Assembly: GCA_030248065.1 (NCBI GenBank)
Contig: JASAMV010000360.1
Span: 39,104-103,103 of the forward strand
Reading direction: 5' to 3'
From: Rhynchonema sp. JSB1_4
Lineage: Eukaryota > Nematoda > Chromadorea > Monhysterida > Xyalidae
DNA length: 64,000 nucleotides
Shown here in pieces: positions 13,701-27,116 of this stretch (the first letter of the stretch is position 1; the number at the start of each line of letters is the position of its first letter). A program made the translations under genes and the position numbers. Under the pieces are notes generated by a model. That model did not search any database and was not told the DNA's origin. It was given only the letters and a program-made list of their open reading frames with translations.

Positions 13701-16700
13701 GCACGTGTACGGCATGGCACCTTACACAACCACGGTTCATGATGAAGCTCTTGCACATCTGAGGTATATATACCTATGTACCTATACCTACAGTGTGTAT
13801 CGGCAGTAGTTCATCCTTTCAGTATGCCAGCAAAGGTGCGCCACGTATACATATGTACAGTCAGTATATGACGTGACTACTAACTCTCAAGTCGCTTCGT
13901 CTAAAAGGCTAGTCATTTGTGGAATTGTAGGTAGGCACACAGTCCGTTGGTGCATACTAAAGGTAAGTACACGTGTATACCTTAGGTACACCTATGTGAC
14001 GTACCATGCCTCGAAACTTGTAGAGCTCCCGCTAACAGGGACGCAAGCTTGTGTGTTCAATGCAAATGTGCGTACCTTGCATTGTACATACACATGTGCA
14101 TCATGTATAAAATGAGATGACTGCTGCATAGGTGCGCAAGCACTCAAATGAATGTCTCAAAAGGTACATGGTTGTGATCGAGCTGCGGTGCGGAAGCTCA
14201 GCAATTGTGCTCGTGTGCCATAGCTGCTTACTCGCACCTTGACCATGACATTTTGCCAAACATGAACCCTCAATCGAACTGCAGCCTCTTGTTGTTGTTA
14301 GCTACAGAATCGATACCTGTGCGACAGCGAAATGCCGGTGGCACACGCATACCTATGTATGCGCAGCAACAGGTTACTGCCGGAAAGAAAAGAACCGCAC
14401 GTCCATTTGCTAATACCTAAGTCGGCAAACATGTATGTGACTGCTAGTTCACCTTAAGCCGTCCTGCTTACATACGGTAAGTGCATGTAAATACGTTATG
14501 TACCAAGGTATGTACACTAATGCCGTTACTGTATGTACATAGAAGCTGGTACACAAGCACATTGCACGGTTGTACCGGTTGTTTGTTTGACTGTTAAATG
14601 AGCCACGCGCTGCACCTGAGCCGTATCATGCACGGCACAGGCATAGACGACGGCAATTTACGCTTATCGAATTGCCCCTGAGCCTTTGACCACAAAGCAC
14701 GTTACCTAAATGAAACTGACAGAAATGGAAAAGTAATCAAACTCGGCGTCCGCCATGTTCACACATAGGTATACCAACCGTAATTAAGGCTGACCAACAG
14801 ATTGAGAAAAAAGAAGCACACTGGGGGCGCGTGAAAACTGTGTATCCAGTGTCCACGCATGCTGAAATGCAGCAGCCAATCATAATGTGCGCAGGTGTGC
14901 TACAGTAATCTTCCTGTGCTCGTGCTCAGGCTACGGATGAGCGTAGCACGTTGAAATTTACCACCATGAAAATCTAATGTCGCGCCACACAGCTCAAAAC
15001 GAATGACGCATCGGTCTTGTGCTGTGAAGGAGCATGAGTCAGATCCAGATCACACATACTGTACGTTTCAAAACTAACTCTATTTTACACCAATGACATC
15101 AAAGGATCTGCGACAAGTTTGTGAATGTATGGACATTGCTGTCGTTCACGTTCACTATTTTCCGGTGATCACCAAATGGGTGGACTGCATTTTTGACACA
15201 TGAATTACGGTAATGGTGGTTCAAATCAAAATAAATATGCAGTGTGTTTTAGTTCATTGCACTGTTGACAAAACTGTGTACACGGTGCGCATAATGTGCA
15301 CACCGGTCTGACGGACACAAAGATCTATTAGGTGTTTTAACGATTTTGATCAATCCATCTTTCCTCAGATGCGCTTCATCACATGGGGACAGATGTGCAA
15401 AACAAAGATATCACACAAAGATATGCACATACGGGTAAGCGCATTGTCTACCGTGGGGACGTATACACCATGCTATCAACGCGCAATTTCCATAATTCCA
15501 ACAATTTAGTGCCTACCGGTTGTGGTGGGTGTCCATTTATAAAATTCGTATCATCCCAAGCAAGCGCGGCGGCGCGTTCGATATTGAGACGTATTATGAA
15601 ATAAGACGGGACATTAAGCGCAAAGGTTTAGTCGCTCTCTACGAGGTACACACCGTTGCTGCGGTCAACCTTCAGTTGGCAGACTCTGCAATTCGATTTT
15701 GTCATGTTTGTCTCTGCTGGTCGAATTGCACTTGACGCGGCGAATGAGACAAGCAAGTGTCCAGTCACGGAGCCAGATGGCCTGAGATGATTCGAAAAGC
15801 TGCCGTGCGCCTCTAAACGGCAGCACGACAGGATGAACGCGCTCTGGTGTGACGGTAATTTTTCAAACTGATAACAAATATACACCAATATGCATAAAGG
15901 CCAGGGGCTTAGCGGTTGCTTCGCTTAGTTAGCATTAGTAAATGGTAGCCGTATTCTCGAGCGCACTGGCAAAGGAGGAGTTTTCAACCAAATCAGAGCC
16001 AAACAATGGCCAACCTGCAATGTGCGACAAGCGTCTGATTAAGTTGCACATGTGCAAGAAGAAATGCCAGAATCAGAATTACAGAATAACATGATTCGGG
16101 TGCTGACACGCATATTCGCACGCTTGCGTGTCACTCCATGTATTTTCCGAGAATACTGGTGGCGAATGTGTCTTCCTTGACTAAATGATGGGTCGGCCAT
16201 GACACACAGCGACGGTGTCAGTGGTGCTACTGCCTGTCTCACCTATATGACACCTATGGGATTAAGCTGACCGTCCGGCTTTGTGTGAGTCGTCAGATAT
16301 GCAAGCCGCCACAAACAAACAAGTGCACATTCCCAGCACCCAAAACCGTGTCAAAACAGTGCGCCTCGAGATCCTGGCCTGAGAAGCACATTGCAGGTGG
16401 ATTTATGGATGCGACTGTTCCTTAGCGCATGTTTTATGAGCATATCCGAACACAAAGTACTGTACGAAGCTGAAACTGGCAAATGAAAGATCGTTGAATT
16501 GGCCAAAGTGGTATGGGACGTTCTGCACAGGAGGCCTCTAAGCGGTACAGCTTGATCAGCAGGATATCTACCTCTAGACTTCCGTAACAAAGTGGTATCC
16601 GGACACCGGGGAAAAGATAAACCTGGTAACCAGGCGCAAACACTGCGCTCCAGCAGCGCGGCAAAACTCTTTGTCGTGAGGTTCGCTCACATCCTGAACC

Positions 16701-19700
16701 ATGCCCGTTTGATACCTTGGCCGCATTTTGGTGGGATTTGTACCTTGAGATCGAGTGGTTCCGGCAGGAAACCAAAATAAGAACAACTGCCCGTAAAGCA
16801 GCAGCAGCGGATGATAAACGCAAACATTTTATGAGCGGCGCATTGGGGCATGATTCGGATATAAACTCATTTTCAGGCTACAACATGAGCTTGCCTACCT
16901 GGTACGGTAGAGAGACATTAAGCCAAGGTGGATGCAGTCTTGCAGACAAATGTCCTCAGACAAGAAGTCATAAAAAGCCTGCTTTCTTGGGGCAGCACGC
17001 GGGCATATGGCAGGCGTCGATATTGCGCTAGGGTTGCGCGCAATAAGCAATTAAAATTGGCCTGACCTGTTTGTTGTTGTGGTATGCGTGTATATATACA
17101 GTAGGTACTAGGTACACCTGATGTATGGGAAGCTGAAGATACTGTGTAATTAAAGGTTTACGAATGTAGATGGATCATGCACATGTGCAAGGAGAAGCAT
17201 CGATACGTCTTATTCCCAGACGTCGTATCCAAATTGGGCCATAATTTGCAACACCAACCAACAGCAGTGGCAGATGTGTGGCGCAAAATGCAACAACACG
17301 CCGCACAACAATAACACAATTGAAATGAGGTAAACATGAATAAGGTGATTATTGGGTGGGGCCGAGCTGATTAGGGGGAACGACATTCGACACATTACAT
17401 TCTGTGTGCAATCTTATGCATGACCCAGTCAGATGTGGAGCACCCGAGAGTGGTCCTCACAGCTCATGGTGTATAAAATTAAGCTACGACTCTGACACCA
17501 TTATAACCAAAATGACGTGTAGGTAAGAAGGCGTCACTCAGGCTACCATTAATTGTCTAATTTACCAGCAGCAATATCCGGATATCCGAAACATGCGTAT
17601 CTCGCCCAGGTTATGCATGATGCTAGCCGCTAAGGACTACCGTATACCTTTGGAGTCATTATTGGGCCGATTGTAACGCGTGACTGCTTGCACCTTGCAC
17701 ACATCAAGCATGCAGTGATACTAGGTATAGTTTGATGGATTGCTAGTGGTTAAAGTCAGCGCGTTTTTACGCCTGAATGGGTCAAATAAACGATATGCTA
17801 TGGGCGAGCTTAATCAGATTATGACGCCTGTTTATGGCCAGGTGTACGGTAGGTGCGCGCATCCATATCTAAGTAGGTGTACGAACACGGGGACAGATGG
17901 CTTGCCCATCCTCGTTGTTATTCTCATCATGATGTCCTGCTGCAAATCATCATTTATTTTGACAAACTGAGACCTATACGTACATGCATGAGACAAGTCA
18001 CGCATCTGTACATGCTCGCTTAGGCACAGATATGGGCTCGCAGGTGTCCGTGAGTTAGCGCGCGACACGCTCGGGTCATGAACTGTAGCACTATTCATGT
18101 GACAGGTTTATACATGAAACGGAGTGGGACGCGCGTCACTTTAGTGGCGCGCGTAATTTTTCAATTATGTATAGAAAAACCACAAACACCATCGTGGCAC
18201 GACATCAACAATGCAAAAAACGGAGTCCATTTAGGCACCTTATGGTTTCGGATTTTGGTGTGAATGCGCTGTTCTTGATGAGAAAAGGGTGATGCCACGC
18301 AGCGGGCGGTATGAGGACAAAAGAACAAAGACCAAGAAACAAACTCGCACTTATTGTTGAAGAAAATGAGACAGGACGAAGGACAAAGCGTGTGTGGGCA
18401 GGTGGTCAAACGCCCCATTCAGCAGATTACAGTGTTACAGTGAGGCGATGATGATTGTATACTGCTGTGTGGTTTGATGTTTGGCGTTTGCATGTGTTTG
18501 TACGTGTATCAATGCAGGCCATCTAAGGTGAGGCAATGCCATCTGTGATCGAGACACCTCATTGCCCAAATTTCAATACCTCTTTGCTGATCTGATCAAC
18601 AATAACCGATACAATACTGATTGGACATCGTGACTTCACACAAAGCTGTAACCGACAAAGAATACACACATGCTCCTGACGACCACTAGCCCATGGCACG
18701 ACCGATTATCATTGGTCAAAATCTACATTAGAGTTCACAAACAGACAGAAACATAGATCGATCAAGCCGCGGGAGGTTCACCACGATTGCCGTTACCATA
18801 TACTGTATGTTGTATAATCATACCACCGAATGGCTGCTGATGTAATGTATCGATCCTATCACAAGTAAGCGCATTACGGGCAGACAGGTAAAGGTGTGTG
18901 TATAGGACTGTATGTATCTCTAACAGGGTTTGATGGATTAAACGCATTGTCTGAAACCTGAGTCACGGCAGGCACCGCAGCGATACATTCCACACTCTTA
19001 TGTGTAACAGGTTGGATTGTTTATGGTTGTGGATAATTTTATGCAACGGTACATACAGTATATCTCAGTGGTGGATGACTGATATTACCTATGTATCTAC
19101 ATATGCTATACCTTATTCAAAGCTGCCGTGGTGTGACACGACTGAGACAAGATTGCTCTTCGCTTGAGTTGTTGAATGTTACATACTGTATGTTGTCTTA
19201 TTTTCATTTTAGTCCAATGTGTGTGTAATCCAAGTCATGATGTTGGGGCGCTTACTATGCCACTCTTATCTCTTCCAGATTACCTATGGTTTCCATTTCA
19301 CATACAATCTGTATTGATACAGACAACGTTGAGTTATGGAAAACAACCGCTTCGTGTATGTAACACACACCGTCGGCCAGGTATAACGGCAGCTAGTTAT
19401 CGGTAAATGTAAACAGGCATGAAATAATGACGAACCATTTCGGTGCACTATTCTGATTCGTGTTTTGGATCTCGTGGACAAATAACCATACCTTTGCCTG
19501 GTAGATACCTAGACATCGGTCGGCATGTAGAAGTATGATAATGGAGTTAATTTTGTCAAGGTGAAAGGAGGTTGTTATTCACGATATTTATTAGATGGAC
19601 GGCAACAATGAAGTTATGTACATCAACTTTGTAAGTATCAAAGGACACAAGATTACTGTAAGCAAGCACCATGCGTGCGCTGCTCTGCAAGTCCACACAT

Positions 19701-21234
19701 AAGGTCTTTCTCAAAGGGCGCCACCTATCTACATGCCACCAATGTACATAACGCATAGTTAATTTAGGCGTGAATTGTTTAAAAAATTGCTGAGTTAAGG
19801 ACAGCTGGCATTTTGGCATGACGAAAACGTAAATTATGTAGTGAGAACAAATCTTCAACCCCAGATCAGACGAAAGGATTACTGTACACCGTCAATTTGG
19901 TTTTTGATCGAATTGTGCGTGCTTGAACCAGTTTCAAACGCCGTGTGACACCTATACATTTCTGCAATTCATTGCGCCGTGCACACACCGGTGTACGGTA
20001 TTCCTTGAGGGATACCGTGTCATTTGTCAATTCGTGCGAGCACACACAGCCACCCAACAAAAATTAAATCACGCGCGCTGGTCAAAACCCACCGTGAGCC
20101 ACTTGGGGACTTTCGCGCACGACGATGCGCTGCTGGTCCGGCTATGAAGCCGTGTCTATACGTTTGTGACAATCAAAATTCATGACAGCCGCAGTCATAT
20201 CACAGCCCCTGTACACCTACATATATGTATAGTACACCTTCGACCCCTGTCAGACGTGAACTGAAGGAACTAATTTACCGGTGGCGTAAATGTGTCCGGG
20301 ACCAGGACACCGTGGGGCAGCTTTCGGACTACGTCTTTGGTGGCTGTCAAGGATGGTCCAATACAAATGCCTGTCACATGTCCTGACCTTGTAATGCCCA
20401 TGCCTATAACAGTGGGATTCTTAGCGGGCGAATGTTTGTACTAAGATATCATAGAATCGCTTGAACGTCGTGCTTCGTTGCTGCCGTCTTTCGTTTTGGT
20501 GGTGGTCATCGGACCACCTCAACGTTCAACATATCATACGGCGCAAGTGAACCTGCCCCCAAAAGTAATCGGCCGATAGGTACCTAGGGACCGAACGTTT
20601 GTTTCTGACGTCGGCTTAAACGCAAAATAACTAAGAAATTGCAGAAAAAACTGACAATCGCTGCCGAACCGGCATCCTGTATTGCGCGCCGGTTAATTTA
20701 TAAACATGGGGAAAAGTGGTGGGCACCAAAGTTTCGCTCCAGGAAAATGGAATCAGAAATTGGCTTCGTTCGCTTTTTGACGGATCTTACCGCTTTTTGG
20801 GATGCAAATTGCAAGTTGATTGATGCGTCCGACAGCCGGCCAGGAGCACCTATACATTCCGTTGACCTCACATGCAAACACGGTTGGTAGGTGGTCAGCT
20901 TGGAAGCAGCACCGTACTTTTTGTTGGAGTTTGGAAACTAAAAACTTATTTGCAAAAAAGTTTATCGCAAGTCACTTACACGCAATGACTAAATTCGAAA
21001 AAGTACGACTGATCATGGGTACACTCAAGACCATCCCAGTATCCATCAAAAAAGCAAGTAAACCAGACTTTGTATAAGACAATGAGCTAAAACAACCAAA
21101 AAGGTGCTATTCCATGTACCATATGAGCTCACACAAGGCGAGACTTGTTCATAAAATACACAACACTATCAGCAAAAGGAAAGTCGTTCTTTGGTCTTCG
21201 TCAACACGGTACAAACCTGATGAAAACCAATAAC
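7705..21234. other. 13.5-kb stretch with no supportable gene
   Basis: Open frames are short, overlap in all frames, and show neither domains nor compatible splice sites. No tRNA-like B box was found. The sequence is locally dominated by palindromic GTAC/GGTACC-type and GTGCAC words (most obvious at 13,300-14,000 and 14,450-14,540), by TACNGTA words, and by a short CG-alternating run near 9075-9092. Distal regulatory DNA or unannotated long non-coding transcripts cannot be excluded. Confidence 0.5.
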
Positions 21235-21656
21235 ATGAATTATGCAAACAACCATGTCAAATATACATACATGTGCACGTCAAGTAAATGTTGCAATTGC
21301 AAATAAACGCTTGGCACATTGATTTAACATTTATTTATTGATTACATTATGAACCCTTGTGTAAATTCTGAAGCTGAATTCTCAGTTCAATTGATGGTGG
21401 TGAGGGAAGCATGAATAATCAAGCGTATTCTCAGATATTCATGGATAGCAGCTTTGTGTATCTGTCCAATGCAAACTACAAAATACCAGCAGTTTAACTG
21501 AAAACAAGCCGTGAACGTAAATATTGTGTAATCTGCTCGTTTGTACTGTAGGTTGTACAAAGTTCGCCATCGCTTCTTATTTCACTTCACCTCAGTTTGT
21601 TTTTTTTATGAGAACAAAGACCAATCAAAACTAAAGTGTAGCAACTAAGCCACCCC

Positions 21657-22543
21657 TTATATGTAATTTCCGCGACGTCGGGTCTCTTCATCGATGTAGG
21701 CCCAGGCAGGTACATCTTCCGGTTTGCCCAATCGTCCGAATATAGGGTCGTCGACCTGGTTCATATGAACCACATCAGGATGGAACGCTCTGTAAATTAG
21801 GTACTTGACGTGTCGGTTTTCGAATTTGATGTTTTAAGAATTTTGAATATCAAGACGTGGCCCTAACCGGTCAGCATCAAACCGTTGCCGGTATCGGTCT
21901 TTCGGGTCGGTCTTGCAGCACAAACATCCGGTGGGGCCGTCCTGTTGTTATGGATCATGAACTCATTGTTAAATGTAATGCCTCGAAGACAACAACAGTA
22001 TCCATACCTCATCTTGTTGTCCACTTTCGCAACAGTAGTGATCATTGAAGTAACAATAGGCGATGCAACCGACGATCAACAGCGCCGCGATCAATATCAA
22101 CCACATGGTCAGTTGTTCCCATCTGAAAACAGCGTGTTTAAAATAAAAAAAATGGAGCGCATGGTTTAAACGTGTTGCATACAAAGGCCACAGCATTGGC
22201 ACTATAAGTATGTCACGCACACGGCAGCCGTTGTGATGCCGGTGCCGCAACATGACGGGAATCCCTCGTTTTCACAACATCGCTCGTTAGGCTGACACTT
22301 GTAGATGTTGGGCATGTAGGGCGGCTGCTCCTCGTCGATCTTGCACCAGATCGCCTCTTGCGGCGGCGACGGTGCTTTTGTGGCCACTTCAGCTAAAATG
22401 CGTCGTTATCGACAATATGTGTTCAATGTGTTAACCAGGTATTAGCACTGTTTTTCTTGCGAGTTTTAGTCACAACGTCACTTACGAGCAGGCACCATTG
22501 GTAGTGACACCATCACCGACAGCGCCACACACAACAATTCCAT
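21657..22543 (-). CDS. small cysteine-rich type I membrane protein, paralogue A (5 exons, 183 aa)
   Basis: Exons by GT-AG phase matching: 22543-22486, 22392-22221, 22122-22008, 21941-21868, 21789-21657 (TAA). Residues 1-19 are a signal peptide (MELLCVALSVMV...). Then comes an ectodomain of about 60 residues with WCKIDEEQPPYMPNIYKC, ERCCEN and PSCCG, a TM helix around 78-100 (WLILIAALLIVGCIAYCYF), a juxtamembrane DHYCC cluster, CLCCK, and a charged tail ending RRRGNYI. The Cys-rich ectodomain, single TM and PPxY-like proline motif recall WBP1/VOPP1/Shisa-type small adaptors in topology only, so I do not name a family. Intron 2 uses GTGCGT and intron 4 GTTAGG donors, at the same positions in paralogue B. 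That conservation of position, phase and protein is the main support for the model. Confidence 0.85.
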
Positions 22544-22687
22544 GCTTGAAGTTTGGCTTTATTGATGGTGAACAGTCCTGGATCGGCAAATTTGATACAG
22601 TACCAGAAACAGCAATAAATGCAGTCGAAGTCCAAGGTTCTAACGTCTGATCGAAACAATATGTTGGCACCATTGTTTATGAGCAGT

Positions 22688-22703
22688 GGTTGCGTAGCGA
22701 CTC
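22688..22703 (-). promoter_or_regulatory. 16-bp box conserved upstream of paralogue A
   Basis: GGTTGCGTAGCGACTC (plus strand) is identical at 27117-27132 upstream of paralogue B, 145 and 152 bp from the respective ATGs, whereas the sequence between box and ATG has diverged. A promoter or 5'-UTR element is likely. No TATA box is evident beside it. Confidence 0.5.
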
Positions 22704-22925
22704 GTCTAAATAATCCCTCTCCTGCCATGTGCTGTGATCGCTTCCAGTGGACAGCATATAGCCATGTCATGAACCAGCACGAGGGACCAACTTTCATAGA
22801 TGCACATCTCGTTGGTTTGTTTTTATGTGCGTATTGATTACCTTGCACAGAATGGGCAGAAAGAAGGTCCCCTGCAGACGTGCAGTGCACAGTGCGCTGG
22901 ACAACGTTAGCATTAAACAACGTTA

Positions 22926-25296
22926 AATTTTTTCACAACTTGGAACGACCGGTGTAGAAACCCCAAATGACCTGGAGTTCAAGTAATACATGGATAGGAT
23001 AACCACAGCTTCTTAATAACTTACCATCACAACTTCAGTCGCTCAAACCATTGCTTCACTTGGTGAGGGCGCCAAACGTTCCAAAAATCGGCCATATTTT
23101 TCGAGAGCACAAGTTTGTCCCTAAATGTTGAGGTCGCGCTTTGCTTTGTAGAAATAAAAATGGGATAGGGAAATAGAGCATTGTCGGAAGTACCAGAAAA
23201 TATGGTTTTTAAACTTGGGTATTTATCGCTAGGGCCGTGACAGGCCTAAAAATCCATTAAATTGTCAATAAACTAGATGGTTACATTTATTGCCAGAATT
23301 GTGACACATAAGAGCCGAACACCCCAACATCTACAAATCTCTCGGGGCAGCCATACTAATCTGAATATGATATTCAGCTATAAGTGCTTATTGTTAAAAG
23401 CTATTGCAAACTTGATAGCACCAAACAATGTATCTCTGAAATAGCTTTCGAACGACATATCACAAGCCCCTAAAAATTCGAACGCTCGAGAGCACAGGTT
23501 AAAAAAATTGGTTTTTTGACGATTCTGGAATGAACCGTCACCTCACCGTGTGCGATTTCGGAATTTTGACCGTTTTCTTTTCCGTAGTATGAGCAGGGTT
23601 GGATTAAAAATTTTTTTTTATCGAACTTTTTAAAAAAAACTTTAAATTTTTTTTTTAAAAATCACTTTTTTATTCCGAACCCCCAGAAAATTGGTTTCTA
23701 TGGTAGAAAAATGAAATTTCTGAAATCATGTTACTTAGGTATGTTTTGAGGGACACCAAAGAGAACTTCTCCACTGACTTGCATGTTTATGTCGATCACC
23801 TGCGATCTAGCCCATTTGGTCATAACTTTGAGAACCCCGAAGGTAACTCTGTGGGCATATGTATATGACAAAGGGAAGACCAACCTTCTGTTTGTGAATT
23901 TGGGGATAAATTTGAAGAGAGATAAAGACTTACACCACACTCATGTTGTGTGACAAAAGCAACAAATGACAAATCCACACAACTGCAAATAGGCGAGCAA
24001 CGTTGAGTCTGTCGATAGCTTACGATACGCTCAATAACTGTACATTATATGTACGGTATGGGGTGTCCTATATTATACATGCAGCGATTGTTGGGATGTC
24101 TGGGAACTGTATGAGTCCATTACAACGCCATTTTAAACCGAAATATAAGCGCCGCAGGCGATTTTTTGAGAATGATGAGCAATAAAACGCATGAAAACAT
24201 ACCTTTTTACCTTAAAAAAAGTGAGAAAATAACCAAAAAAGGGGAAAATGATAAAAAAGTGGACTTACTTTTTAAAATTTTAAAATAAAAAAAGTGGCCA
24301 ACTTTTTTCAAAAAAAATTTTTACTTTTTTTAAATCCAACCCTGAGTATGAGATAGTATGGGCATGTCATATACAGTTTGATAGCTACTTCAAAGCTACA
24401 TCGTTTGGTGCTACTAAATTTACAATAGTCCTCAACGGTAACGATTTATAGCCAAAAGCCGTATTCAGGTTGGCATGGCTGCAACAGCAGGTCTATGGAG
24501 CTTGAAGTCTTGAAACTCGTCTAGATTGTTGGACTGTGCGTTTATCTGACTTTCTTGCTTTCAATGCGATGCAATACGTGGCCCATTTATAGTCCGTCCA
24601 CCAGCTCATGGCACTTTGTGTTGCTGCTAGCTGGTTTGGTCCCTTCCTCCACGTTCTAATGAAAGAGAAATTGAGAGTGACCGATTTGGCAAAAAAACTT
24701 AAAAAAACAAAATGTGTCGAAAAAGATTGAATTCGATCAAATTTAAATTTAAATTAAATTAAAATCGATAAGACACATCGATCTCGTAACAACCAAAATC
24801 TAGGAGCAAAATAGTTTTTTTCGGAAACTCAATTTCTCTTTCAATAGAATGTGGAGGAAGGAAACAAGTTGGCCAGCAGCATCACAAAGTGACATGAGCT
24901 GATGGACGGACTATACATCACATTTCCGTCAATGAATGCAACCATGCAGTTTAGGGACAATATTGGGTCTTTTTCGGCCTGCCACGCCGCTACCTAAGTG
25001 TTTCCAAATATAAAAACCTTATTTTCTGATACTTTCGACAATGCTCTATTTTTTCATTGCATTTTCACTTCTGCGACACAAAGGTCGGCCTCAAAATTAA
25101 GGGACAAACTTGTGTTCTCGAAAAATGTGGCCGATTTTCGGAACGTTTCGTACCCTCGCCGAGTGAAGCAATGTTTTGACCGACTGAAGTTGTGATGATA
25201 AGTTATTAATAAGCTGTGGTAATCCTATCGACGTATTACTTGAACTCCAGGTCATTTGGGGGTTCTGCACCGGTCGTTCCAAGTTGTGAAAAAATT
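22926..25296. mobile_element. 2.37-kb imperfect palindrome (giant foldback element)
   Basis: The outer ends are inverted copies: AATTTTTTCACAACTT at 22926-22941 and AAGTTGTGAAAAAATT at 25281-25296. The arms stay recognisably complementary for about 300 bp (ACCGGTG..., AAATGACCTGG..., the ACAAGTTTGTCCC region). A second inner pair links about 23,330-23,620 with about 24,340-24,500 (GCAGCCAT..., TAGCACCAAAC, AGGGTTGGATT). The core is runs of A and T. No transposase frame was seen and no convincing target duplication was found at the ends. It fills almost all of the spacer between paralogues A and B. Confidence 0.7.
24588..24915. mobile_element. nested foldback inside the large palindrome
   Basis: TATAGTCCGTCCA at 24588-24600 is the exact reverse complement of 24903-24915. 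About 95-bp arms continue with few mismatches (CAGCTCATG, GCACTTTGTG, CCTTCCTCCAC, GAAAGAGAAATTGAG), around an AT-rich loop of roughly 135 bp. It interrupts only the right half of the larger palindrome, so it probably inserted later. Confidence 0.75.
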
Positions 25297-25969
25297 CAGA
25301 TTTTTCTGGAACGAAAAGTCCCTTTACTAAGAGATAGCGAATCTCCAAGGAGCTTAACATTTGTGCGTGACATATGCTGTCACGGTGCTTTCCAACGATA
25401 TATAACACTATGCCCTGCTACCCTTCCTACGGTTATGTCCCGAGCCGTTTAACCCGTCAGCACGCAAAATCAAGACCTGTTCATCAAATTCACAGCACAT
25501 CACCGACACCGAGAGTTATTCCTAGGTCCTTCGTCGACACTCGAAACCGAATGGAAAACAAAATCATGAATTATGCAAGACATCGTGTCAGCACGTCCAA
25601 ATAAATGTTGCAATTGCAAATAAATGCTTGACGCAATGATTTATTTATGAACCCTTTTGTGTATCTTTGGGACTGAATTCTCAGTTCCAATTGATAGAGG
25701 TGAGGGAAGTATACGAATAACCAAGCAAACTCATGCAAAGATGTTGACAGTGAGCAGACTAATATGTCTGTGGTGTAAACAAATCAAAAATAACCACAAA
25801 AATGGAAAACTAGCCGTGAAGGTGATATATTGTGTGATTTGTCTGTTCGTTTGTACATTGGCCGTACAAGATGAGTAAATTCGCAATGCTTATGACAAAA
25901 GCAGCTTCACCTCGGTTTGTCTGCTTCTTTATTTTTTAAGAACACCGAAGTGCAACGACAAAGCCCGCC

Positions 25970-26965
25970 TTAAATGTAATTTGCGCGACGTCGGGTGTCT
26001 TCATCGATGTAGGCCAAGGCAGGTACATCTTCCGGCTTACCCAAACGACCGAAAATCGGGTCGTCCACGTGATTCCGGATGACCGCATCAGGATGGAATG
26101 CCCTGTGTAATTATTTGAAGCATCACCCTGGCTTTTTCAAAATTTCTGCTTTCAATATTTTTCAAATATCAAGCCAGTAAGATTCCTAACCGGTCAGCAT
26201 CAAATCGTTGTCGGTATCGGTCTTCAGGTTCGGTCTTGCAGCACAAACATCCGATGGGGGCGTCCTATGATAGTTATTAAAAATTTATAACTTCGAAAAC
26301 TTCAATAGCATTAACTCTAAGTGCAGTCACTAAACTTTGAAATCAACAATTGGTACGTATATCCATAGCTCTTCTCTGAATGTTTGTGGTGCTGACTGCG
26401 TAAAATGAGACTACGTTAACATGTTTGCAAAAAAGAAGCCATACCTCTTCTTGTGGTCCGCTTTCGCAACAATAGTGGTCATTCAAGCAACAATAAACGA
26501 TCATGCCAATGATCAACAGAACTGCGATCAGAAACAGCCACAAACGCAGTTGCACCCTTCTGAAAACAACTTGTTTAAACAGCAAATTGGTGGGTCGTGT
26601 GGGCACGTTTTCGCCCAAAACCTTGCAAGAAGGCAATTAAGCAAAAGCGCACATGGCAACCCATTTGACGTCGGTGCCGCAACATGACGGGAATCCGTCG
26701 TTCTCACAACATCGTTCGTGGTCTTTGCACCTGTAGACGTTAGGCATGTAGGGCGGCTGCTCCACATCGATCGTGCACCAGATCTCCTCTCGTGGTCGTG
26801 ACGGCAGTGGTGTTGTTGTGTTCACTTGGGCTAAAAGGCGTCATTATGGCGATTGTCATGTTGGATGCCTCGCGCTGTTTTTCGAATGGTTTTAGTGGTC
26901 AGAAGTTACTTACGTGCAGGCACCATTGGCAGTGACACCATCAATGCCACACTCCACAGTTCCAT
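25970..26965 (-). CDS. small cysteine-rich type I membrane protein, paralogue B (5 exons, 183 aa)
   Basis: Exons 26965-26914, 26830-26653, 26559-26445, 26264-26191, 26102-25970 (TAA), with the same phases as paralogue A; exons 3, 4 and 5 are identical in length (115, 74 and 133 bp). There is a signal peptide at 1-17 (MELWSVALMVSLPMVPA), then an ectodomain with WCTIDVEQPPYMPNVYRC, ERCCEN and PSCCG, a TM helix around 79-101 (LWLFLIAVLLIIGMIVYCC), DHYCCESG, CLCCK, and a tail ending RRRANYI. All ectodomain and juxtamembrane cysteines are kept in both paralogues, so the disulphide core is under constraint. The Thr/Ser/Pro linker after the signal peptide and the residues just before the TM vary most. 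Plus-strand TTTATT (AATAAA on the coding strand) at 25928-25933 is a candidate polyadenylation signal. Function unknown. Confidence 0.85.
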
Positions 26966-27116
26966 GTTTAAAGTTTAACTACGCTATTTAAGATTAACTT
27001 GGACTGTTTAGTCCGGTATCAGAAACAAGCTTAGCACGAATAACTGAAACTGAAGCTCAAAGTGAAAGTTCAGGCGTCGGACCAAAACATAACACTCACG
27101 AATGTTTGTTGGCAGC

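Larger units (their letters stand above)
21235..22710 (-). repeat. tandem gene duplication, unit A
   Basis: This segment matches 25564-27140 over its whole gene, its 3' flank (from a shared CATGAATTATGCAA through TGTTGCAATTGCAAATAAA, ending near GAGGGAAG) and its 5' flank to the box at 22688-22703. The two units are in the same orientation and have diverged, so the duplication is not very recent. Confidence 0.8.

Noticed and set aside
15500..15735. Plus-strand frame with a protein-like run (IYKIRIIPSKRGG...)
   Set aside because: Short, no domain, no compatible neighbouring exon, and the other frames are equally open. It could be a decayed mobile-element fragment, but the support is too thin.
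20639..21077. Two overlapping plus-strand frames of about 84 codons
   Set aside because: No signal peptide, domain, splice sites or homology to the neighbouring duplicated genes.
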